Assembly: GCF_000003815.2 (NCBI RefSeq)
Contig: NC_049981.1
Location: 3,958,699 to 4,022,698, forward strand
DNA from: Branchiostoma floridae
Taxonomy: Eukaryota; Chordata; Leptocardii; Amphioxiformes; Branchiostomatidae
Length of the DNA stretch: 64,000 nt
Direction of reading: 5' to 3'
A program made the translations under genes and the position numbers. Below the pieces are notes generated by a model. That model made no database searches and was not told the origin of the DNA. It worked only from the letters and a program-made list of their open reading frames with translations. Shown here in pieces: positions 12,339 to 23,700 of this stretch. The stretch's first letter is position 1. The number at the start of each line of letters is the position of its first letter.

Positions 12339-12552
12339 ATCGAACTGGGAAGAAATCAACTCGAAGAGCGCACGAAAGAAAGCGGTATCGTCCACGTGAG
12401 AAAAAAAGACAACACTGGCACACACGAACCGCGCGCTTTCTGTTGACCAGCTGTTGACCTCACGCAGAAAGGTCACAGTAATCACGTGACTACTCGTCGG
12501 ATTGGGTCGGGGGAGCTCGGGAAAAGTCGGGGACTGTTCCGGAAATTCAAAC

Positions 12553-12643
12553 ATGGCTGACACCAAAATCCGCCGGCGAAGCGACCTGACTTCACGGCGT
12601 CCTCGCGCTACTGCGGGATCGAACTTTTGCTCTTGGAGTGTTG
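12553..12643 (+). CDS. Possible divergent first coding exon (weak)
   Basis: An ATG in ACATGG context opens 30 codons rich in Arg (MADTKIRRRSD...) and ends at a possible GTATGG donor in phase 1. It lies about 215 bp upstream of the P2X7-tail start, on the opposite strand, in a CpG-rich patch. No following exon was found on the plus strand. It may simply be 5' flanking or UTR sequence of the neighbour. Confidence 0.2.
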
Positions 12644-12813
12644 GTATGGAATGTAACAGAGTTGTTTCATCTTATACTGTAGAGAAGTACCAAAAAAAAT
12701 TGACTTTTATAATTGATGTTCTACAACCCTGAATCAGGCAAAACCTGCTTAGGGCTCCTTTAACTATTCCTCAAGTGACGATCCTTCAAACTTAAGAAAC
12801 GCAGTTGCCATAC

Positions 12814-12889
12814 CTTGTCCGAAGCATTGTCTTGCTAAGACGCCGAGAAGAAGCACCAACACGGACAGGTGTCTCAAGGCGCCAGCCAT
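12814..12889 (-). CDS. Orphan signal-peptide exon (partial gene)
   Basis: The ATG at 12889 opens MAGALRHLSVLVLLLGVLA, then RQCFGQ, and stops at a GTATGG donor in phase 1. This is a textbook secretory signal: short basic n-region, hydrophobic Leu/Val core, small residues before the likely cleavage site. Phase 1 is the usual junction after signal peptides in extracellular genes, and the same phase is used by the PAN/lectin loci here. No matching minus-strand exon was found between here and the left edge, where the P2X7-tail and transposase-like genes lie. The rest of the gene may be outside the window, or this may be a remnant. Confidence 0.5.
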
Positions 12890-13006
12890 AACGTCTTGAA
12901 GGTTTCGTCCCGTTAGCGAAGTGTGTCCTGTACGAGCTAACGCGTGACTACTGTATGCTGCTCATAACAGGAAGTCGGTCAGTCAGGGCAGTGCCTTAAG
13001 GCATGC

Positions 13007-13016
13007 CCATATATGG
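13007..13016. promoter_or_regulatory. CArG box (SRF-type site)
   Basis: CCATATATGG is a perfect CC(A/T)6GG consensus for SRF/MADS factors. It lies about 120 bp upstream of the signal-peptide exon on the minus strand and 9 bp from a perfect CRE. The pairing recalls serum- and cAMP-responsive promoters. Function is inferred. Confidence 0.4.
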
Positions 13017-13025
13017 GGAATGGCG

Positions 13026-13033
13026 TGACGTCA
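13026..13033. promoter_or_regulatory. CRE/ATF palindrome next to the CArG box
   Basis: A perfect TGACGTCA, about 137 bp upstream of the signal-peptide ATG at 12889. Together with the CArG box it supports a real minus-strand promoter here. Confidence 0.4.
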
Positions 13034-13039
13034 TAGCGG

Positions 13040-13770
13040 ACCGTACCAAAACAGTGAGTTTAGGGGGGAATGTTTGCGTAAGGAACAATGGAGTTCCCCG
13101 GTTTCAACTCCAAGCAGATGTGGGGATGAATGATTCCGGCTCGTTTCGCGCTTCTGTTTGTAGCGTTTTGCGCGTCTCTTTCAAGTTTCAAAGAGCTAGT
13201 AAAATTCACATTTTTAGAATAACGTATAAAAAGACGTAAAACCTCCCTCAAAACGAATCGGAGACGAATGCAATACTTACAGATAGCCTGTGTTCGTTTG
13301 GATATTTTCAGCCTCCCTCATGCTAAGGTCACATTTCTAAACCGGGGCTTGGCCGGGATGTTTACGGGCTAGAAAGAGGTAGTGTCTATTAAGGAAAATT
13401 CACAAATTATGCCAATAACTATTCTTTACGATCTGAGTCTTTTGTTGTTTCTATATCATACTCTTCGTTCCCGAGAGCTGTCCGGTCAGGTTCCGGTTTG
13501 GGAATGTGGCAGTAGCATTTGTCACGACATTTATTTCAACAGCACCGACCGTCCACAAGAACCTTCGACCACCTCTTATCTCATGGTAGCTGAAATTTGT
13601 GCGACATTTCTACAACTGACCCAAGACATGTAAACATGTCGTACGACGAGTGTTACTGCAAGTGCCCTCTAGAAACCTGAGAAATTTGGTAAGGTTACCA
13701 GTGAATGCAGTATCACCTAAGGACATAATAAAGCCATAGGAAAAACTCAAGTCAAATGCAGCATAGTGTT
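13040..13770. other. Non-coding spacer between the orphan exon and the protease 3' end
   Basis: I see no conserved coding region. Short open frames have no domain signal. A plus-strand AATAAA at 13727 is not tied to any recognised gene. Confidence 0.5.
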
Positions 13771-13773
13771 TTC

Positions 13774-13779
13774 TTTATT
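13774..13779 (-). terminator. Polyadenylation signal of the subtilisin-like protease gene
   Basis: AATAAA on the minus strand (TTTATT on the plus), about 410 bp downstream of the stop codon at 14186. It is the nearest consensus signal noted. Confidence 0.5.
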
Positions 13780-14185
13780 AGCATTGCTTTCATTTACAAA
13801 AATACATTGCACATCTCTCGGTTACATAGATAAAAATTCATAGAAATTCCCTGAAATTTTAAGTTTCAAATTTACTCCAAATTTAAACATATTTGGCAAC
13901 ATTTCATCTAGCATGGGCGTGGAGAAGTCATTTTTCTGTTTCTCGTCACTTAACATGGATTTTTTTCCTAAAATGTAGCAATAAACATCTAAATGACCCA
14001 AAACGTCGAGTTTTCTGCTGTGTAATCTTCTCTTCCTCGGTCCTTTACAGAATTTTGTCTCTTGAATACAAAATTTCGAAAACAGGCACGAAAAAAAATG
14101 AAAAATTGACGAGAAACACAAAACTTCCTTTTCGATGCCCATTACGTGGCTTGCACAGTGCACTGCAGAATCTTTCCGCGCGTGC

Positions 14186-17100
14186 TCAGACGTCAGGGCC
14201 GCCGCCACAGTCCATGAAGCCCAGGTAGTTCAGGGTGTCAGAGTTGGACGGGATCTGGTTGATCTTGTCCTTGGTAGAGCTGGGAAAGGTCAGAGGTGAA
14301 GGTCATTAGGTCAAGCGTGAAGGTCATGAGGTCAACTGTGAAGGTCATTATATTGAAGTTCATAGGACAAAGGTGTAAGAATCGTTCAGAACTTGCAACA
14401 TGACTACCATGCACTAAATACAAAAAGGCACCATTATGGCGTCGATGACGTCACATGAATACACTATAGCACGACGGTAACCTAGCAACTGCGTCACGTG
14501 ATTACTCACGTGGTCTGCAGGAAGTCCTTGACCTCCTCAGGGGACGGGACGGAGGACTGACGGCTCATGTACTTGGCAACAATACCAGCCTGGTGGATAA
14601 ATGAGGGGAAAATGTGAGGAACAGTTCTCTAGAACGTTATCAGCTTGCAGGCCAACGGATATAGGCAATAGGTACTGAATGTACATAACCGATCACATCG
14701 GCAAGAAAGTGGTTGAAATATCTTTTGAGTGCAAAGCTCTTGAACTACAGAGAATCTAAGGTTTATACTCACGATATGAGGGGCAGACATGGAGGTGCCT
14801 GTGGGGAAGAAAACAGGGTCAAGGTCAAGAAATTATGTTTCATATTATTTCGCCATTTGCTGTTTCTTAATGTTTGCTTTACACCATAAATATAGGCTTG
14901 AATCCCTTGAAGTTTAAAGGTTAACTAATTGTTAAGACATAAAGACTCTAGACACTCCATAGTCGGCACTTGGCAACTGGTTACAGTGAGTTGCACACCT
15001 GCAGTTCTGATAGAGAACGCAAGGCGTCGCTGTGGTACTGGCAGCGAAGGCAAAACGCGAGTTGACGTTTCTCCGCCAGCGAGTTTGTAAGTCATGATTT
15101 ATTTATGAGAATCTACTTACGATACAAAACTATCTATATGAAGTTTGTAACTAAAATCTGTCAGGCTCCTCGCTGAAAAATAGCAGAAATTCTCCAAACA
15201 GTCTAATACATAGTATACAAACATGATACACTAGAGGAGATAGCCGGCCAAAAACTCAGTAACAGTTGGCGACATGTCAGTAGCTAGCGTGGACCTAAGT
15301 TCGTCTGCATATGATACTTTGATGCGCATGCGCAGACCTGAGATGGTGTTGTCGGCAAACTGTCCGCCGATCCAGGCGGAAGTGACGTCTTGACCCTACC
15401 GGAAACAACAGATGATGAAAAAGATGTTCGTTTACCGGTATAATGATGTTTGTAAAATACTATTTTGTATGTAAAAAGTTTGTTTGTTTATCTAAAGTAA
15501 GAAGGGAAGTTTGCTTACCGATGCGATGTTGTCTCAACTTACCATTAGGTATATATACTATTTGTTTATTTGTTTGTTTGTTTGTATGTTTGTTTATTTC
15601 CTTATCTTAGAGAAGATGTTTTTGTTTACCGGAGCGATGATGTCCATGCAGGTTCCGTAGTTGGAGAAGAAACAGAAGTCGTCTTCGTTATCGGAACATC
15701 CCACCGTGATCCTACAGGGGAACAGTGCATGAAAGTGTTCCTACCATAATCATGAGACCATCCACCAATCCTAACATCTTAGGCCATGTTGAGTTGATTA
15801 TATGGATGACATCCCCTGGGAATCAAAAAAATTATGCGAGCGTGTGAATAAAAAAAGTTTGACAAAAGGAAAAGTTGCTTCATTATGAAATCTAAGTGGT
15901 CAGGACGGTTAGTGTTGTGTGGCCAAGGGCTACTGAATTGGAGATGGAGACCGTCCTATGCACCATCTGGTACTGAAAGGACTTTCACTGAAAACTTTAA
16001 ATCATGAGACGAATTGAAATTGATCAAAAAGGTTTTAACGGGAATACGTTGCCTAATTTCTGAATTTTTACACGAATTTAAGTTGATTAAAACCAATTAA
16101 AACTAAATAAATTAATGGGATCATGCATATGAACAATCCCTTGGATAATCCTTCAATCTCCTAAAACATCACAAAATCTGGTGTTTTCCATGCATATCAA
16201 TATTTCTATTATAAATGGTTACATTCGTTATTATAACTTAAAGTTGATATTTGTCCGTACGCTGTAGGCTCGCTGGCCGGAGAAACGTTACACGCCTCCC
16301 AGCCCTCGTTGCCAGCAGCAACCACCATAACCACGCCCTGTGGGAGGAAAAAGTAAAACACACATCCATTAGGCATATCACTGTCCAACCGTGAGGGTAT
16401 TATCAGGGGTTTTAGTCGCAATATCAGCGAGAAAGATTTAAACTATTGAAGCCTATCCTTTTAAGGGGTATCTTACTGGGGGTGACATTGCTGTGTTCTA
16501 AATTTATGTTACCCTTGAATATCATGCAAAACGTACAAGTATGATTAGAAAGCCAACAAAACACACAAGGTGTAAAAAGACTAGTTTTTATTCGGAGAAA
16601 TTTGCTGAGCACTCGGCCGCAGAGACATCGCCAACGTACCGATTAAAAAAACAGTCTTTTTACACTTGTCTTTTTAGTCATACTAGTGGAATGTTTTGCA
16701 TAATATTCCCTTTAAAAGTTAAGCGTTAGATGTCAACAGCTATGGACTACAGTTAATGTATCAATATTATATACAGTTAACATATGTACATTTAGTATAA
16801 AACGGCTATAGATCTGAGGGTAGCACAACTGCAAATCCATGAATCATACGCACCGCCTCCACAACCGCCTTCACAGCCTCGTTCATGGCATCTGATCGGC
16901 CGCCACCTAGCGACATGCTGCAGAACAACAACATCGGACTGTCAAACCTTGGTGCTGTTCAAGCAATCAATCAATTTGACAGTAGCATTTGTTTGATGAA
17001 TTTCTGAACTTAATCTACATGACGTGTATGGTACGTATCCAGTTCTATTACTTGTGTTACCAAGGAGGTCCTATGTAAGTAAACAAAGGAGATACTAAGA

Positions 17101-17605
17101 AAGAGAAATGCAACTTTTAAACCTTTTAAAACTTTTCTGCAATATTTCCCTACTCATAGAATAAAACCATATTTCAAAGTTGTGAGTACATTTAATTTCA
17201 TGAAATAGCACAGGTGGATAACTTGAATAATAAGTAGAAAATCAGCAAGCAAACAAATAAATGGAAAAGAAAAAACAAACACAACTCACTTTGCCACAGA
17301 CTTCTTGTTGTTCCCGCTATGCTGCTGACCGGTCCACTCCACCCCCTCAATAACTCCGCTGGGAAAAAGAACAAGAAATAGAATTGATAAATATGATAAA
17401 GTTAAGGGAAGAGATATATTGGTACTAATTTCTAGTATTATATCTTTTAAAAGGCGAATCTACAAAACTGTGATACTAGAAAAGCGTCCCAATGTTGTAA
17501 AAACAGTCGTAGAACAGCAAGAATGGGTCGGATCGGGTATGCTTGAAGATGTGTATGGGCATAGAAGTAAAACTCAAGCGGTAAATCTGGACCCGTGTAT
17601 ATGTA

Positions 17606-17663
<58 letters not shown>

Positions 17664-17688
17664 GGTGTGCGTTAGTGTGTGTTAGTGT

Positions 17689-17762
<74 letters not shown>

Positions 17763-20700
17763 TGGGTGGGTGCGTGCATGGTCATGGGGTAGGATTGAAA
17801 CTCACGCAGTAGATCCAGACCCGCTCCTACTCAGCACCTTGACGGCGATGGCGGTCGCCTTCTTAGCCAGACCCCAGGCGTCAGACATGACCGTACCTAC
17901 CAGGACGAGAGAAAAACAGGAAAAGAAGATCAACCTAGATACATAAGACTATTTGCACCATATGATTTTCCACCAGCAACCACTGCATTGACTTGGAGTG
18001 AGTTCGGAGCTGGCGCATATCAGAGTCAATCATCTTCACTTTACGTGAATATAATTGCATTCCAAAGGATAAACCTGATCACGGATCAAACTGTGCATTT
18101 CACTGAGTCATGACCAGGACTATTGATAGGTATACATCTCACAAACGGGTATGATGTAATCTCCGGTCATACTTACCGGCCACGTGAGTTCCGTGTCCGT
18201 TCTCGTCCGTCTCCGGACTGGGCGTGTCCACCGTGTCGACTCCCTGGCAACCAAGAATACGTCGTTAGGGAAAAGTCAGGGGACCTTTAAAGGTTTGTTT
18301 GAAATTCATATGCGATGTTATTGAATATATCATTACCGACCCTTTTTATGATTCATATAATAATATCTATATAGGAGTTAGAAATAGCTTACCCATTTTG
18401 CTCTGCCGCCAAACTCAGAGTGCTCAGTGTAGATACCACTGTAAGAAAATACGTCAAGCCTGAAGTTCAATTTTATCTCTTAACAAATGCAATAAATACT
18501 CTCTATATATGATCACAATACTGGCAATCATCATCTTATGGATATCATATCACAAAACCACAGAATTACAAGCACCTGCTTCCATAAACAAATATTATAG
18601 TTTGGTGTATGGCACTGGGTTTCTTACGTGTCGATGATGTAGGCGTCAACACCCTCTCCATCTCCACCTGGGGTAAACAAGGAATTTGTTTGTATTGTTT
18701 GTTTGTTTGTTTTGTTACAATACAAGAGGCAAAGTTTAAACGCCATTCTACTTCACTTCTCTTCAAGGCAGTTGGTTTATATCTCTGAAAGTACATGTAA
18801 AACAGTAGTAGAATATATTGCAAAGAGAACAGTTGACAGATCATATCTCCAATGCATTTTAATGAAATATTCGGACAAATAAACTTCCGCCATTGTTTTG
18901 ATCTTACTGACCTTGGTAGTGGTAGATTCCATCCAACAGAAGGTCACGTTCGACGGTCCTGACCAGGCCCTGTGTGGAAAGTGGCGTTAGTGATACCCAA
19001 TGAGAGCTCAGTATTCTTCCTCTGCGACTTTCCATTGGCTATGTTTGTTGGGTCGGATTCATTCGACGTAACATGACACGAAAGTTACAAGAGCATAATT
19101 TGAATCAACCAATAGCAAACGTCCTACATACCCAGGTGGCCTCCAATTGGTCCTGACACTGCGCCTGGTAAGCCTTCACCACCTGATTGGCTTCGATGTA
19201 CCGCACCTCAGGCTGTTCCGCTAGGTGGCGTATCATCCTGTAACAGACAAAAAAGTTCAGAAAAAAAAATAATGCAAGAAGAAAATAATCAGCAAATAGA
19301 ATGATATATATGTGAAAAACGTTGACGTAGAATTAGGTGAATAAAGCCAGTCCCCCAAATCATGTTACAAATCCATCCATCTATTCCGGATGGCTTCCTT
19401 TTCATTGGATACATGTAGGTCCCTCGTTATAGCCCTTTGTGGTATCATCTGTGCTTTACACTTTTGTTAGTCTCTACCAGACTCCGGATCGCTGGAAAAA
19501 TCGTAGAAATAGAACAAATAGAGGAGTGTGTACTGTTCCCTAGCCGGCTATATTCCTCTGGCCGGCTTACTCCTCTACTTGTTCCATTTCTACGATTTTT
19601 CCAGCGATCCGGGGTCTGGTAGAGACTACAGTTTTGTGGCTCAGGGACTTGCAGGGAAACGGGGGTGTGTGTCGTCCTATACACTATATGCCAAGGGAAG
19701 AACCTCAGCTTTAAAGACGATTTTGTTGATATGACTTACTTCTGGTTGGTACGGATGGAGTAGGCTTTGAACCAGCGGAAGTTGTGCTCGAACAGAATCT
19801 TGGTGTCGTTTGTGCCGGTGAGAAGTGTCTTCACGCTGTTCATGTGCTTACCCACTGGGAAAATATAAGAAATTGTTCTAAAACAGGCTTCTTCTTCTGC
19901 TTCTTCTTCTGATAACATTAGCAGAGAAGTGGGTGTGGTATCCCCGTGAACAAGTGGTAACTGTGGACATGATTCCTAGTACTTGCGAAATATTGGTCAC
20001 AATGGCCACGTGGTCAGTATATAACAGGTTTAATTGAAATCAATTTCTAAACTTTTTTTCTTAAGTTCTCATTGATTAGTTTTTTCTTCCCATAGACTTC
20101 TATGTTATGATACGTGTTTCACATGGGCGCGTTCATAATAAACCTACTTGAAATATATCGAAATTATTCATTCTTTGTTGAGCACAGTTACTCGTCATCA
20201 TGTAAAAAAATTCCCAACAACCTCTATGCGTACAGTCTTTTTTTAGGACAATTACAAAATGCAGTTAGCCAAGCATCGCAACAGGCACTTTTTAGCTGCC
20301 ACCGGTCAACCGCACCACTCAGAACCAAGGACTGTGTACCTCCGACCTAGCGCGCGGCTGCCAAACTTTACCTGCTTATTTCTTCAGTTAGAAACAAACT
20401 TTCACCAATATAACTTTTGGGATCAGTTCGGCAGGCTCAAAGGGAATTTCTCACCGCTAAAAACATGCGTTTAGTTTTTGGCTCGGATCTCTTTTAGGGT
20501 CCCCACTCGGAGTAATACATCAATGAGACCTTAACACAAATAAATAAATGGGTATACATGACCGATCTGCGTGGTCCGTGAGTAACTTATGTAGGACCAC
20601 GATGCGTGAACAAAGAAACAAATAATCATGTAAACAAACATGACTCACTTGCATAGTACATTAGGTTATTGTGCACGACCATGAAATGTAAACAAAAAAA

Positions 20701-23700
20701 TAAACAAATAAATAAACTAGAAAGGCCGACATTTGCTTAAGAGCAAATACAGCATATTTCAGCCATACCCCTTCCCACGCAACATTGGACTGTTCCAAAT
20801 CACCCCTGCGCAAAAATGGAACATCCTCTTAACAGTACATTTTCCCCCAAAGTGGACTGGTATTGTGAATTGATTCCAGGTAAAAACAGAGCTTGCTTCT
20901 AATTTTCAGAAAATGACAATAATCACACCTTCCATTCAGAAAATTTTCATCATGACTGAAAATTGTTGAATGACTTCATGTAATGTCATTAACAATTTTC
21001 AGTACGATAACTAGGTGTAAGTTTAAAAAAGTATAAGCTCCTTGTGATGTGGGTACATTTATCATTGCAGTGAACTTTTTTTATTCAAGTAGGGCATACG
21101 ATTTAATAATTATCAAGCAGGTGCAGGTACTGTAGGAGCGTTTGTTTTCTTCAAGCTGTAAAACTATTAAACTGTTTTACTTTGTATGCAATCAGCCATC
21201 GAGCCTATTCTTATTTTAGTTTAACAACTTCCTGCCAGACCCGGAAGATACGATTGAACCTTGTTCGAGGATTTATTTTCGTCTGTCTGGTCAGTCTGTT
21301 CATACCCTGGCGCTGAGAGTGTTTTATTGGGCTGAAACTCTGGCAGTTTAAAGTTACTTACAATTTAAATGTTCAAAGTTTATGTCAAACAACAACAGCA
21401 CTAGGAAATGTGGCCACTATAGACAGGTGGTCACTATAGAGAAAATGCTGATCTATTGACTAGGAGCCATACGTTACACATGATTTCAGTACACTGATCA
21501 TTAATCATATAAACATTGCACAGGCAAGCCAATTGTTTAGATGTACAATTAAGTTCAAATAATTCTGAAGAGAAATATTGATGAGAAAATAATCATTCTC
21601 GCCACTGTCTAACTTATAATTACGTATCAAAACTAAACGCAGATTTTCTAACTAACGCACCTTTCGCCGACTTCATCAAAGGACCGCCGGCTATCAATCA
21701 AACACGGCTGTTGATTAGACTTAGAGTTTCAAACAGTCATGTGCTGTGTGCCAGTTGACAGCGAACTTCATGCTACGTGATGTTTTACATTGCTTGGACC
21801 TTCTTTCCTACAGCGGTGCTTCTACAAAATATTTAGACTGTAACACTGAGTCCCACATGTTTTATAGAATAGAATTTGACGCAGAACAGCGTTTTTTGCT
21901 GGGTATTTTTCTTGAAACATGTCCGTGGGAATATCAGCGAGGCGGCGACGTAGGGATATCAGACCGTCAACAAAAGTCGCACGGCGGCTAACGGCGCAGC
22001 GAAGATACTAGCGCTATAAATAAGCGCTTCAACTAAGGATGGCAACCCGTGCAATATTTTTGTATACTGTTGAGCTAAGTAAAGTTTGTTGTTTATGAGG
22101 TTTTAGTTGTCTTTGAAGCTTTGACCCGAATTATTTTAAAGTCAAACTGCTGAGGAGAAGTAAGTGACTGCTACGATTATCGTAAATATGGCCCTAAAAA
22201 AACTGATAAAAGAAGCCTTCTCAATAGTCTAAAATGCAAGAGCTTCCAGGCTTCGCAGGTGCAGAGATGTTGGCTCTGTGGGGTGAACGTCCGAAAGGTC
22301 ATGGCATGGAGAACGAAAGAAAACCAATTTCCACTAAAAAAAAGTGCTGTAATTAAGCCTTTTACAGTACTTTATGCCAAAAATTTTACTTGGATCATTT
22401 TACCAACTATCTTATGCCTATCTATACCAAATGTTACTCATACCAGGGTACAGGGGTGCAAAATATACCGTTATAAGACCGTCAACAACAGTCGCATGGA
22501 GCTAACAGCGCAGCGAAAATACCATCGCTAGCGTTTCAACTTCGGATAACAAGTTATAAGTACTGTTGAACTCAGTAACGTTAAAGTTTGTTTTTAGTTG
22601 CCTTTGACGGTTTGACCTGAAATAGTGTTACGCTAAAGTCCTGAAGAGAAGTTAAGTGACTGCTGCGATTATCATAGATATGCCCCTAAGAACTGATACA
22701 ATATAAAGCCTTCTGAATAGTCTAAAATGCGAGAGCCTTAGGCGGGCTTCGCTCCCCCTGGCGGGAACACTGCTATATACGGGATCATGAGGCCTCGCTT
22801 ATGAATATTAATTAGCCTTTGGCCTCCTCTTCGCTGATTGGCTAGGTCTTTGATTCAATTAATTCTCCGGCTGACGCGCACAGGTGTGGCTCTGTGCGGG
22901 GTCACGGAAGGTCACGTCAGGAGGCCAAAAGAAAACAAATTTCCCCTCAGAAAAGTGCCAAAATTAATAATTTTAAAGTTGTTTATGTCAAAAATTTTAC
23001 TTGAATCTTGTTACCAAGTATCTAATACCTATCTATACCAAATTTCAGGTCATTTAATTGTAATACCAGGGTACAGGAGCCAAAAGTGTCCTTTTTTGGT
23101 CAAAAATTGGCCAAAAATCGCAGAAATAAGCATTTTGTTGCACTGTACACCAAAAGTGTTATTGAATTTATATGAAGGGATTATCAAGGCACATCTGTGT
23201 CAAATTTCAGCTCATTCGGTTGCAATACCAAGGTACAGGAGCCAAAAGTGTCCTTTTTTGGTCAAAAATTGGTCAAAAAATCGCTAAAATAAGCATTTTG
23301 TTGTACTGTACACCAAAAGTGTTATCGAATTTATATGGGGGCATTATCAAGGCACATCTCTGTCAAATTTCAGCTCATTTGGTTGTAATACCAGGGTACA
23401 GGGGCCAAAAGTGTCCTTTTTTGGTCAAAAATTGGTCAAAAAATCGCAAAAATAAGCATTTTGTTGTACTGTACACCAAAAGTGTTATCGAATTTATATG
23501 GGGGCATTATCAAGGCACATCTCTGTCAAATTTCAGCTCATTTGGTTGTAATACCAGGGTACAGGGGCCAAAATATACAGTTTTGGTCTAAAATTGACCA
23601 AAAAATCTCAATAAAATCATTTAAGAGGCAGATATGAAAAAACTGAGAAAAAAGCATCAAGGTATTGGCCCATTCTACCCCTGTGCCAAATTTCAGGTCA

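Noticed and set aside
1-12600. Terminal inverted repeats around the two-gene module
   Set aside because: The only shared inverted stretch found (GCGCGAGGA near 27 and 12599-12607) is 9 bp in GC-rich flanks and could be chance; the left flank is cut by the window edge.
22838-23591. Plus-strand open frames with repeated CQISAH and SQKCPFLVKN phrases
   Set aside because: They are the 163-bp tandem monomers read through; phrases repeat exactly with the DNA period and no start or splice context supports them.
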